Notes: generated by a model from the sequence alone, not told the origin. Shown: positions 16,810 through 25,202, numbered from the stretch's first letter. The stretch: 47,477 bases of DNA from Pyrinomonas sp040289685 (GCF_040289685.1 NZ_PSLQ01000020.1:1-47477), one strand, 5' to 3'. Numbers and translations are program-made.

Positions 16810-18576
16810 TCACCGTTCGGTAATCGTGTTGTAGCGGTTGATAGTCAACCCTTCGACCCTTTGCACGCGCCCGCTGGGCCAACTGATCTCGACGCTTTGC
16901 AGCGCATTTTCGCCCAATCCGACGAGCAGGCGGCCATCGTTGGCCGAAAGATAGCTTCCCGCCGTGCTCACGTCAAACGTTTGCCGGGTGCCTGCCGAAT
17001 CGGTTACCACGACGCGCGCGCCGCTGGCATCGCGGTTCGAGCGCGTTCCAATCAGTCGCAGTCCGACCCAACGATTCTTTGTCCCCTGATTGCGCAACAC
17101 GACGGGCGCGCCATCGAGCACGACCATGACCACGTCCACGTCGCCATCGTCATCGAGGTCGCCGAAAGCGGCACCGCGCGCGGCGTACCTGCGGTTGAAA
17201 GCGTCGCCCGCCGATGCCGAGACGTTGACGAAACGCCCTTTGACATTACGCATCAGCAGCGGCGACTGGCGGTAGGTCAAATAGCTCGATGTCTTTTCGA
17301 TGGTGTCGAGGACGTGGCTCTGTGCGACGAATAGATCACGCCACCCGTCATTGTCGAAGTCGGCAAAGCGCGTCCCCCATCCGGAGTAGAGCATGGTGAT
17401 CGGCCCGACGTTGGTCATGTTGGTCATGTAAACGAAGGATAGATCGCCCGCGTTGCGAAAAAGAGCGTAAGTTTCGTTCGACAACGTCGTGATGAAGACG
17501 TCGATCAAACCGTCGTTATCGTAGTCGGCGGCGTCGATGCCCATGCCAGCGAACGTTTTGCCGTTTTCGTCGTAGCCGGCGCCGGAGATAAGGCCAATGT
17601 CTTCGAAAGTGCCATCGCCGCGGTTGCGAAAGAGCGTTTGCGGAACGCTGTCGTTGGCGACGAAGATGTCAGGCCACCCGTCGTTGTCGAAATCGGCGAC
17701 GGCTACGCCAAGCCCTTTGCCGATGGCGACGGATATTTTGCTCGTTGCGCTCACGTCTTCAAACGTGCCATCCGTTTTTTGGTGAAAGAGCAGGTTGCTC
17801 GCGCCTTTGAAGTTGTCCGGATGGCAGTAGGCGCGGTAGCCGGGGCGCGGTTCGCCGCAGTAGATCGCTCCGCGCTCGAAGTCCCACTCCATGTAGCGCG
17901 CGATGAAAAGATCGAGACGCCCGTCGCGGTCATAGTCGAGCCATGCGGCGCTCGTGCTCCAGCCCGGAGCGTTGATCCCGACCTGTTTGGTGACATCGGT
18001 GAAAGTCCCATCGCCGTTGTTGCGGTAAAGAGCTGTTCTTTCATAACCCGTGACCAGCAGGTCCGGATCGCCATCGTTGTCGTAGTCGCCGACGGCGACG
18101 CCCATGCTGTAACCATCACCGCGCAGGCCGGCGCGCTCGGTGACGTCTTCGAAGGTTCCGTCAGGCCGCTGCCGATAGAGCCGGTTCCAGTAGCGCGCCT
18201 CGCGTTTGTCCGGCATCGCTCCGCGCGGCATTGGGTCTTGAAGCGCCGCGCCGTTGGTGAAGAAGATGTCCATGCGCCCATCGCCGTCGTAATCGAGCAG
18301 CGCAACGCCGCCGCCCATGGTTTCAAGCAGGTACTTTTGCGAGGTTGGCGAAGCCATGTGCCTGAAGTCAATCCTGCTTTGCGCGGTGATGTCGGCAAAT
18401 TGCACGGGCGACGGTGCCTGTGGAACGGGGGCGGACGGGCGTCTGAGCGGTTCGCCCGCCGCATAGGATCGGCCCGTGCGCGTTTGGTCGGCTGGTGGCG
18501 TCTGCGCCGACGCGCCGAGCGCGTTGGCCAACAGCGCCATCGAACAGAAGCAGTGAACGATCGACCGAAGAGCCAT
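16810..18576 (-). CDS. Secreted FG-GAP/VCBS repeat protein with ASPIC/UnbV domain, paralogue of the next gene
   Basis: The protein has about 588 residues and the same architecture as its downstream neighbour. The signal peptide is ALRSIVHCFCSMALLANALG ending ASAQ. The propeller repeats include LLDYDGDGRMDIFFTNGAAL, GDYDNDGDPDLLVTGY, LDYDRDGRLDLFIARY and ADFDNDGWPDIFVAND. The C-terminal ASPIC domain reads KNRWVGLRLIGTRSNRDASG, then VGLGENALQSVEISWPSG. ATG 18576 was chosen over a TTG 57 bases upstream, because the TTG overlaps the predicted -35 box. The pair probably arose by tandem duplication and is cotranscribed from the promoter at 18605-18633. Ligands are unknown; calcium binding is inferred from the DxDxDG loops. 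Confidence 0.9.
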   Translation of the reverse strand: MALRSIVHCFCSMALLANALGASAQTPPADQTRTGRSYAAGEPLRRPSAPVPQAPSPVQFADITAQSRIDFRHMASPTSQKYLLETMGGGVALLDYDGDGRMDIFFTNGAALQDPMPRGAMPDKREARYWNRLYRQRPDGTFEDVTERAGLRGDGYSMGVAVGDYDNDGDPDLLVTGYERTALYRNNGDGTFTDVTKQVGINAPGWSTSAAWLDYDRDGRLDLFIARYMEWDFERGAIYCGEPRPGYRAYCHPDNFKGASNLLFHQKTDGTFEDVSATSKISVAIGKGLGVAVADFDNDGWPDIFVANDSVPQTLFRNRGDGTFEDIGLISGAGYDENGKTFAGMGIDAADYDNDGLIDVFITTLSNETYALFRNAGDLSFVYMTNMTNVGPITMLYSGWGTRFADFDNDGWRDLFVAQSHVLDTIEKTSSYLTYRQSPLLMRNVKGRFVNVSASAGDAFNRRYAARGAAFGDLDDDGDVDVVMVVLDGAPVVLRNQGTKNRWVGLRLIGTRSNRDASGARVVVTDSAGTRQTFDVSTAGSYLSANDGRLLVGLGENALQSVEISWPSGRVQRVEGLTINRYNTITER

Positions 18577-18604
18577 CGGAGACAGTTGCAAGCAGCGCGG
18601 ACAA

Positions 18605-18633
18605 ATAGTACAGTACGCCAACAAACAACTCAA
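18605..18633 (-). promoter_or_regulatory. Predicted promoter of the ASPIC gene pair
   Basis: On the minus strand TTGAGT (18628-18633) and TACTAT (18605-18610) are 17 bases apart. The predicted start of transcription is about 20 bases before ATG 18576. Confidence 0.6.
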
Positions 18634-18719
18634 TGCGTCGTCGCAAAAAATCTCTGAAAGGCTTTGCGCCCGAGCACCGCCAAGGGCGCTGGCGATGGCG
18701 TCTGCAGGAGGGAGAGAGA

Positions 18720-19226
18720 ATGAAAAGAGACTGGACGGCTATCTTATGGGGACTTGCACTGGCATTTTCAGCCGTCGGGGCGGTTGCGCAAAAAGCGCCG
18801 GTGATCGTGCCAAGCGCTGAGCTAGCGCGCGTAGTGCCGTCGAGCTTCTACTTCGAGGGTCAGACTGGTCCGACGCAGATGCGCAACGCCGCCGCGGCGC
18901 GCTTCGGCCAGCGACAACACGTCATCGCCGCGCTGGTCGACACATCAGGCTACTCGGCGGACGTGCGCGCCAAATACGAAGGCTTTTTGATCACCGACAT
19001 CGGAATCACCATCAACGATCAACGACTTGATGTTGGCGCTTATGGTTTCGGTTTCACCGAAGACGGGAGGTTCAATCTCTTCGACGTCAGCGGGCGACAG
19101 CTCCTTTCGGTCGCCGCGGCTGAAGATACCGGGCTGCGCCGTCCGCGTCCGCTGATGATGGTCGCTGTCGCCGATGGCGTGCGACTTTACAGCGGACGCC
19201 ACTACGTGAGGATCAAAGCGCGTTGA
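18720..19226 (+). CDS. Small secreted protein of unknown function
   Basis: The product has 168 residues. ATG 18720 follows AGGAGGGAGAGAGA, a very strong ribosome-binding site; the upstream in-frame extension would run into the divergent promoter. The signal peptide is MKRDWTAILWGLALAFSAVG ending AVAQ. The mature part contains RFGQRQHVIAALVDTSGYSA, KYEGFLITDIGITINDQRLD and GAYGFGFTEDGRFNLFDVSG, and looks like a compact beta-rich domain; I do not recognise a family. There are no Cys pairs or catalytic motifs. It is divergent from the ASPIC pair and about 190 bases ahead of the large TPR/VCBS gene, so a role in the same envelope module is possible but only contextual. Confidence 0.75.
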   Translation: MKRDWTAILWGLALAFSAVGAVAQKAPVIVPSAELARVVPSSFYFEGQTGPTQMRNAAAARFGQRQHVIAALVDTSGYSADVRAKYEGFLITDIGITINDQRLDVGAYGFGFTEDGRFNLFDVSGRQLLSVAAAEDTGLRRPRPLMMVAVADGVRLYSGRHYVRIKAR

Positions 19227-19417
19227 CCTTACAAACGGGCTCGCTCGCTGCTCGGCATCCAGCGCGATTGAGCTTGCGAGAAGCGTCCTAGGCTGGAGTC
19301 TTCAAAGGGATCTCTGGGCCGCGAAGCTGTTTTGCGAAGCGACGCAAGGCGCGCTCTTTAGGCTTCGATGGACGTGTTGGGCATTGGAGTATTTGAAGTG
19401 AAGAGAAGAAGAGGCAG

Positions 19418-22400
19418 ATGATGAAAATCATCGGGCGTTTGATCATCATCGGGGCGATCGCCTGTGGTGTGCTGCTTTGTCGGGAGCAGTCGCGTTTCGT
19501 TTCGCAGGCGAGCGTTGATGCTGCGGCGCGCGAGCAGGCTTACCGGATCAACAATCTAGGCGTGGCGTTGCTCGAACAGTACGATTACAAGCAGGCGGCG
19601 GAACGCTTTCGGCAAGCTCTGGAAGTGGACCAAAGCTTGAACATCGCACGCATCAATTTGGCCATCGCGCTTTACAACGCCGCCGATCTCGACGGCGCGC
19701 GCCGAGCGGCTGAAGAAGCGGCCAAGATCGCTCCCGATGCGCCACAGCCCCAATACATCTTGGGCCTCATCGCGCGATCACAAAACCGGACAGAAGACGC
19801 TATCGCCGCTTTCAAGCGCGTGCTCGCCCTTGACCCGCGCGATGTGGGGGCCAACGTCAATCTGGGCCAAGTGCTGGTCCAACAGCGACGTTACGACGAA
19901 GCGATCGCCGCCTTTCGCACGGCGCTCGAAGCCGAACCTTATAACACGACGGCGCTCTACAATCTGGCGACGGCTTTGTTGCGCCGCGGCGAACATGAAG
20001 AAGGGCAGCGTCTGCTCCAGCGCTTTCAGTTGCTCAGGCAGAGCGGCGCCGGCGTCAATCTCGGGCAGACCTATCTCGAGCAGGGCCGGTATGCCGAAGC
20101 CATCACTTCGACTGGCGCCGAAAAAGAGCTGGTTGACCGCACAGCTCCCAGCATCCTCTTCACCGATGCGACGCGCGTCGCGTTCGCCAAAGAGAGCGGC
20201 CAGGGGCGCGCAACGAACGTTTTAAATTCCCTTTGGGGACGGCGGTTCGATCGCTTGGACCAAGCAAAGCTGCGCGAGATCGCCGCTTCGTTGGGCGGTG
20301 GCGTCACGCTGTTTGACTACGATGGCGACGGTGACCTGGATGTGCTGGAGCTTGCGCCCGATGCACAGCGCCTTTGGCGCAATGACGGCGGGCGGTTGGT
20401 CGATGTGACGGAGCGCGCAGGACTTGGGCGCGCGCCGGCGGATTCGGTCGCCATCGGAGCCGTCGCTGGCGACTACGACAACGATGGCCGCCCGGACCTT
20501 TTCGTCCTGCGCTACGGTCAAAGCTCGCTCTATCACAACGAAGGCAACGGACGGTTCGTCGAGACCACGGCACAGGCGCGCATTCCGCCCATTTCTTTTC
20601 TGTCGCTCTCCGCAGCCTTCGTCGATGTGGACCACGATGGCGACTTGGATCTGGTGATCGGCGGTTTTGGGGCGGCCTCTGCCGACGCGAAACTCTTCCC
20701 GGATGATCTTCCGCTGGCACCCAACTTGTTGTTGCGCAACAACGGGGACGGAACCTTCACGGATTTCTCCGAGACGGCCAAGATCAAAGGACCGACCGGG
20801 CGTGTGGTGGCGGTCGTGCCGACAGATTTCGATAACCGACGCGACATAGATCTGCTGTTCGTGCAGTGGGGCGCGCCGCCCGTGCTCTTTCGCAACCAGC
20901 GCGACGGTTCTTTTCGCGATGTGAGCGAAGAACGAGGTCTCGGCGCAGAACGATCTTTCACGTGCGCGGCGGCGGGCGATTTCAACAAGGATGGTTTCAC
21001 CGACTTTTTCTTCGGGCGCGCTAGTGGACGCGGCGTCTTCGCCGTCAGCGACGGACGCGAGCGGTTTCGCTTGGTGGAAGCGCCGGCTGTCGGTGCGCTC
21101 GCCGCACAGTTCCTCGATTACGACAACGACGGACTTCTCGATCTCCTCTTTTGGACCGGCGACGGACCCCATCTTTTGCGCAACGTCGGCGATGGTTGGG
21201 ATGATCTGTCGGCGCGCGCGTTCAAAGAGCGCGTGCCGATCTCTTCGGCGCGCGCGCTCGCAACGGGCGATCTCGATGGCGATGGCGATGAAGACCTTCT
21301 CGTGCGCGCCGCCGACGGACGTTTACGCTTCTTGCGCAACGATGGCGGGGAACGCCAGCGTTCCATGCGCGTTCGTTTGGCCGGCAAGGTGAGCAACCGA
21401 AGCGGCGTGGGGGCCAAGATCGAAATGCGCGCCGGGAGCCTCTGGCAAAAACTGGAACTCTACGCGGCGACGCCTGCTCCGGCACCAGCCGATGTGCTCT
21501 TCGGGTTGGGCGCGCGCGCCGAGGCCGACGTCGTGCGCGTGTTGTGGCCTGCCGGCATCGTACAGGCGGAGACAGAGTTTCCGACAAAGACGGTGGCCGC
21601 GCGTTCGCTCACCGTCACCGAAATAGATCGCAAGCCATCTTCATGCCCCTATCTGTTCACCTGGAACGGCGAGCGATTCGAGTTCGTCACTGATTTTTTG
21701 GGCGGTGGCGAAATGGGTTATTGGTTGGGACCGGGCCAGTGGAACGTGCCCGATCCGGTTGAGTACGTGCGCATCCGCGACGACCAATTGCGCGCGCGCA
21801 ACGGCCTGTTCGAGCTGCGCGTCACCAACGAACTCGAAGAAGTGCTCTACCTTGACCGTTTGCAGTTGATCGCCATCGCGCATCCGGCGAACGTCGAGAT
21901 CTTTCCGAACGAAGGGATGACTTCGCCGCCGCGTCCCTATAAACTTCATGCGCTCGAAAACTTGCGTCCGGTGGTGGCTGCCACAGACGATCACGGATGC
22001 GATGTGCGCGACCGCCTTGAGCGCATCGACCGTCGTTATCCAGACGACTTCAAATTGCTCGACATTCGCGGCTACGCCGAGCCGCACACGCTTACGCTCG
22101 ACCTCGGACGAGTCACCCGTCGCACCGCGCTCGCGCTCACGGGCTGGACCGATTACGCTTTTTCGAGCGACAACGTCGCCGCCTCGCAGCGCGGATTGAG
22201 CTTGAGTCCGCCACGGTTGGAGGCGAAGCGAGCTGATGGTCAATGGCGAACCGTCATCGAAGACCTTGGCTTCCCCGTTGGACGCCCGCAGACGATCGTC
22301 GTCGAACTCGGCGACAAGCTTCGTCCGGGCGAGCACGAAGTGCGCATTCGGACGAACATGCGCGTCTATTGGGATCAAGCGCTCGTTGCCGAAAGCTCTC

Positions 22401-22897
22401 CGATGGCGCCCGTCAAAACGGTGCATCTCGATCCGTTGCGGGCCGAGCTGCGTTGGCGCGGCTTTTCAGCCGAGGTTTCGCCCGATGGACGCGAGCCGTT
22501 CGGTTACGATTACGCGCGCGTGTCCGCCTCTTCGCCGTGGAAGATGATGCCCGGACATTACACGCGCGAGGGCGATGTGCGCGAACTTCTGCTCCGCACC
22601 GATGACATGTTCGTTGTTTCGCGCTCGGGCGACGAGATCGCGCTTGCGTTCGACGCTAGGCGTCTGCCGCCGCTTGCGCGCGGATGGAAGTGGACCTATC
22701 TGCTCTATGCTGATGGCTTCAGCAAAGAGATGGACATCAATTCGGCCAGCCCGGATCAAGTGGTGCCGTTGCCGTTCCACGGCATGAAAAGTTATCCGTA
22801 CGCTTGGCCCGAACGTTACCCGAACACCGAAGCCCATCGGCGCTACATGGAACGCTACAACACGCGCGTCGTCACAAAGACGGTGGCGAAGTTGTGA
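19418..22897 (+). CDS. Large exported TPR / FG-GAP-VCBS / ASPIC protein with extra C-terminal domain
   Basis: The product has 1159 residues. A membrane anchor or signal (MKIIGRLIIIGAIACGVLLC) is followed by TPR repeats to about residue 225 (NLGVALLEQYDYKQAAERFR, LGLIARSQNRTEDAIAAFKR). A propeller region at about 285-620 carries calcium-loop repeats (LFDYDGDGDLDVLELA, GDYDNDGRPDLFVLRY, GDLDGDGDEDLLVRA). An ASPIC-like segment follows (GVGAKIEMRAG, LFGLGARAEADVVRVLWPAG). About 415 more residues form a further domain beginning SCPYLFTWNGERFEFVTDFL, with several beta-rich blocks. I do not recognise that last part. GAAGAGG lies before two consecutive ATGs (19418 and 19421). TPRs suggest protein-protein contacts, and the propeller a surface ligand-binding role; both are inferred. 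Confidence 0.88.
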   Translation: MMKIIGRLIIIGAIACGVLLCREQSRFVSQASVDAAAREQAYRINNLGVALLEQYDYKQAAERFRQALEVDQSLNIARINLAIALYNAADLDGARRAAEEAAKIAPDAPQPQYILGLIARSQNRTEDAIAAFKRVLALDPRDVGANVNLGQVLVQQRRYDEAIAAFRTALEAEPYNTTALYNLATALLRRGEHEEGQRLLQRFQLLRQSGAGVNLGQTYLEQGRYAEAITSTGAEKELVDRTAPSILFTDATRVAFAKESGQGRATNVLNSLWGRRFDRLDQAKLREIAASLGGGVTLFDYDGDGDLDVLELAPDAQRLWRNDGGRLVDVTERAGLGRAPADSVAIGAVAGDYDNDGRPDLFVLRYGQSSLYHNEGNGRFVETTAQARIPPISFLSLSAAFVDVDHDGDLDLVIGGFGAASADAKLFPDDLPLAPNLLLRNNGDGTFTDFSETAKIKGPTGRVVAVVPTDFDNRRDIDLLFVQWGAPPVLFRNQRDGSFRDVSEERGLGAERSFTCAAAGDFNKDGFTDFFFGRASGRGVFAVSDGRERFRLVEAPAVGALAAQFLDYDNDGLLDLLFWTGDGPHLLRNVGDGWDDLSARAFKERVPISSARALATGDLDGDGDEDLLVRAADGRLRFLRNDGGERQRSMRVRLAGKVSNRSGVGAKIEMRAGSLWQKLELYAATPAPAPADVLFGLGARAEADVVRVLWPAGIVQAETEFPTKTVAARSLTVTEIDRKPSSCPYLFTWNGERFEFVTDFLGGGEMGYWLGPGQWNVPDPVEYVRIRDDQLRARNGLFELRVTNELEEVLYLDRLQLIAIAHPANVEIFPNEGMTSPPRPYKLHALENLRPVVAATDDHGCDVRDRLERIDRRYPDDFKLLDIRGYAEPHTLTLDLGRVTRRTALALTGWTDYAFSSDNVAASQRGLSLSPPRLEAKRADGQWRTVIEDLGFPVGRPQTIVVELGDKLRPGEHEVRIRTNMRVYWDQALVAESSPMAPVKTVHLDPLRAELRWRGFSAEVSPDGREPFGYDYARVSASSPWKMMPGHYTREGDVRELLLRTDDMFVVSRSGDEIALAFDARRLPPLARGWKWTYLLYADGFSKEMDINSASPDQVVPLPFHGMKSYPYAWPERYPNTEAHRRYMERYNTRVVTKTVAKL

Positions 22898-23170
22898 AGA
22901 GGAAAGAACGTAGTTCGCGCTCAAAGCTCGCCTGAAAATCGCGCGTCTCCGGCTGAGGATGAAGAGCGGGCGGGCTGGCAAGATGTGAGTTCGGCGGATC
23001 GCGCGTGCGCAGGTGATGTTGGCGAGCGTGTTGAGTCGCGCGAAGAGGATTCTTGAAGGATAACGCCTGTGTGGTCGTTCGGCGATGCTAGGCCGTGGAC
23101 GTTTCTCAGAATGCGAAGCGCATTCTGGAGTCCGAGATTCTGAGGGTCTATTTTCCCCAAGGATCAACCT
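22898..23170. other. Intergenic region before the nitrilase gene, holds a structured repeat
   Basis: There is no coding ORF in 270 bases. The notable element is the pair of overlapping inverted repeats at 23105-23144. Confidence 0.6.
23105..23144. repeat. Nested, mutually exclusive inverted repeats
   Basis: CAGAATGCG-AAG-CGCATTCTG (23107-23127) is a perfect 9-base-pair hairpin. CTCAGAAT (23105-23112) can instead pair with ATTCTGAG (23137-23144). The element ends 26 bases before the nitrilase ATG. It may be a dispersed palindrome or a switchable leader. Confidence 0.6.
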
Positions 23171-24172
23171 ATGGAGAACCAAATACGCTATTCCGTTGCC
23201 GTTTGCCAAACCGACATGCCGAATCCGCTCGATCGGCGCCAGATGCAGCGTAACACCGACCGCATGCTCGCGATGATCGAAAGCGCCGTCGCCGGCGCCG
23301 CTCCTTTCTTGCCCGTGCGCTTGATCGTCTTTCCGGAGTTCGCGCACGCAGCCCCCATCTACCCGACGCTGGCTGAACTGCGCGAGAAGCTTGCGCTGCC
23401 TATCCCGAACGAGCAGACCGAGCGACTGGTAGAAGCGGCGCGCGCCCACGCCATCTACATTCAATCCGGCTCCATGCTTGAAATCGATCCGAAATGGCCC
23501 GGCGCCGTCTTCAATACGACTTGTTTGATCGGTCCGGAAGGGATCCTCTACAAATACCGCAAAGTCAATCCGTGGATCCCGTACGAAGTGCACACCAGCC
23601 CGCACGATCTCGACGGCTACGATGAGCCGCTGTTTCCCGTAGCAAATACGCCCATTGGTAAGATCGGCTGCGCGATCTGCTACGATTGGCTCTTTCCTGA
23701 AACCATTCGCCAACTTGCCGCTAACGGAGCGGAAATCCTCATCCGCGTTTCGGCTTACATGGATCCGTGGGGCGCAACCGAACCGATGGCTTGGTGGACG
23801 GTGATCAACCGCGCGCGTGCCATCGAGAACATCGGCTACGTCGTCGCCGCCAATCAAGGCGCGAGCCTGCGACACTATCCGCCTTATTCGTGGCCTGGCG
23901 GAAGTCAGGTCGTCGATTTCGACGGGCGCGTGCTTGCCGAGGCATCGCCTGGACCGGGTGAGAGAATCGTCGTCGCGCCCGTGGACGTTTCGGCGCTTCG
24001 CCACGAGCGCGCAACGCGCATGGGCCATCACATGCTTGCGCACCTGCGCACGGAAGCCTATACAGTTTACCGCAGTCACGTCTATCCAGCGCGCCGGACA
24101 GATCCGACAGGTCTATCTTACGAACGCAACTGCGAGCTGATCGCCGAGACGAAAAAGCTCGTCGCAGAGTGA
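23171..24172 (+). CDS. Nitrilase-superfamily carbon-nitrogen hydrolase (amidase-like)
   Basis: This cytoplasmic enzyme hydrolyses a C-N bond, most likely of an aliphatic amide, formamide or carbamoyl compound. The catalytic triad is visible: Glu56 in LIVFPEFAHA, Lys131 in YKYRKVNPWIPY and Cys170 in IGCAICYDWLFPE. The context NPWIPYEVHTSPHDLDGYDE and the WWTVINRARAIENIGYVVAA stretch are like those of amidase and formamidase branches rather than true nitrilases. The length of 333 residues fits. AAGGATC precedes ATG 23171. The substrate cannot be told from sequence alone. It follows the large TPR/VCBS gene after 270 bases and is probably transcribed separately. Confidence 0.9.
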   Translation: MENQIRYSVAVCQTDMPNPLDRRQMQRNTDRMLAMIESAVAGAAPFLPVRLIVFPEFAHAAPIYPTLAELREKLALPIPNEQTERLVEAARAHAIYIQSGSMLEIDPKWPGAVFNTTCLIGPEGILYKYRKVNPWIPYEVHTSPHDLDGYDEPLFPVANTPIGKIGCAICYDWLFPETIRQLAANGAEILIRVSAYMDPWGATEPMAWWTVINRARAIENIGYVVAANQGASLRHYPPYSWPGGSQVVDFDGRVLAEASPGPGERIVVAPVDVSALRHERATRMGHHMLAHLRTEAYTVYRSHVYPARRTDPTGLSYERNCELIAETKKLVAE

Positions 24173-24503
24173 ACGACGAGAAGCTTCGCCTACGAGACAA
24201 TGCCTGAAAGGCCTGTGTGTGATATTCGGGTTGCTCCAGAGTCGTCTGTATCTGGCGTTCTTGACGTCCGAGAGGTTCTGCCGAATCACATGCGAGGGCA
24301 AAACATCTCATGCGCGCCGCTTTGAACGCTTTGCCGAGGGCGCGGGAAGCCGACAGCGCGTCTACTTTTTGTTATACCTTGGCGCTCGTGCCACAAGGAG
24401 CAGGCGTCTATTGCTTGGTTTCGCCTACATCGAAAGGCTTTGAACACTTCGCATGAAACGCAAATCTTTAGAGAAAAGTGACAGAAAAGAGAGGAAAAAA
24501 GGG

Positions 24504-24533
24504 TTGACACCGGTCTAGAACTTGAGATATATA
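24504..24533 (+). promoter_or_regulatory. Strong sigma70-type promoter
   Basis: A perfect -35 TTGACA (24504-24509) and -10 TATATA (24528-24533) are separated by 18 bases, preceded by an A-rich stretch. This is the most consensus-like promoter in the window. It should drive the leader, the amylase fragment and possibly the TonB receptor. Confidence 0.75.
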
Positions 24534-24548
24534 CGGGTTCGTTCGTTG

Positions 24549-24577
24549 GTCAGAACAACAAAAGTTCTGACATTTTT
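24549..24577 (+). terminator. Hairpin plus T-tract just after the promoter: attenuator or operator
   Basis: The perfect arms GTCAGAAC and GTTCTGAC flank a 7-base A-rich loop (24549-24571), followed at once by ATTTTT. It begins roughly 10 bases after the predicted start of transcription. The structure fits an intrinsic terminator acting as an attenuator. The same palindrome in that position would also suit a repressor operator. Confidence 0.55.
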
Positions 24578-24765
24578 GCCCACGAGGATGTCTCGGACGC
24601 TTGTCCAGCTAGAGGCGCGAACGTCGTCTTCATGGATTTTGGCAGCGGGAGGGAGCAGTTCATCGTCAGCGCCCATTACCTAAATCGCGCCCAGAAAAGT
24701 TTCGGTCGAAGGCTTTAGGCCATCGATTCGAGGAGGATGAAAGAACCGATGTGTGAGAGAGGTGT

Positions 24766-24891
24766 ATGCCTTCTGATCGTGCGTGTATGGGGATGACGCT
24801 AGCGAGCTGTTTCGTCGCACTTGCCTGGTTCCTTTTGGTCGTGTGTGTATGGATTATGGCTCCTGCATTAGCCAGTTTAAGAGGAGCCTAA
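24766..24891 (+). CDS. Candidate 41-residue ORF resembling a signal peptide
   Basis: ATG 24766 follows GAGAGAGGTGT. The peptide begins MPSDRACMG, has a hydrophobic core TLASCFVALAWFLLVVCVWI and then MAPALAS, which resembles a signal peptidase site, and stops nine residues from the end of the core at LRGA. It could be a small membrane peptide, or the signal sequence of a secreted protein whose body has been lost. It lies in a different frame from the amylase fragment that starts 27 bases later. I found no known family. Confidence 0.35.
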   Translation: MPSDRACMGMTLASCFVALAWFLLVVCVWIMAPALASLRGA

Positions 24892-24917
24892 CGAGCGGTT
24901 GGAATTTGCCGGAAGTC

Positions 24918-25202
24918 ATGTGCGGAGCGAATAGAACGAACGTGCGCGGGCATGGCTTGGTGCGTCCCCTTGCAAGGCTATGCATCGCTGTGTGTCTCAT
25001 CATGGGGCCGGTGGTTTCGGCGACGCGCGCGCAGAACGACGTCATGATGCAGGCCTTTTATTGGAACGTGCCTGTGGATGCCGCCAACCGAAACGGCACG
25101 TGGTGGGAGGCGCTTGCGACCAAAGCTTCGGAATGGAGAAACGCGAGCATCACGGCCATCTGGACGCCGCCGCACGGGTATGCCGTGTTCGTCACGCGAT
25201 GA
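24918..25202 (+). pseudogene. Truncated secreted alpha-amylase (GH13 N-terminal fragment)
   Basis: ATG 24918, after GGAAG, opens a 94-residue frame with a signal peptide (VRPLARLCIAVCLIMGPVVS ending ATRAQ) and then NDVMMQAFYWNVPVDAANRN, GTWWEALATKASEW and SITAIWTPP. This is the standard first strand and helix of a GH13 alpha-amylase catalytic barrel (compare the common MMQAFYWD and ITAIWLPP patterns). The frame stops at VFVTR, so every catalytic motif is missing and the remaining 350 or more residues of a normal enzyme are gone. A deletion is more likely than a point mutation because the following sequence does not resemble amylase in any frame. It lies directly upstream of the TonB receptor and behind a strong promoter. 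Confidence 0.65.

Larger units (their letters stand above)
24173..24917. other. Long non-coding region and leader upstream of the amylase fragment and TonB receptor
   Basis: About 745 bases. The first 330 show nothing recognisable. From 24504 there is a strong promoter, a hairpin with T-tract and a small signal-peptide-like ORF, each listed separately. Confidence 0.6.

Noticed and set aside
20222..21172. Antisense ORF of 316 codons in the propeller region
   Set aside because: It mirrors the repeated GATGGCGAC-type calcium-loop codons; a shadow frame.
22466..24079. Antisense ORF of 537 codons across the large TPR/VCBS gene and the amidase gene
   Set aside because: It crosses two well-supported sense genes and their intergenic region; no family resemblance.
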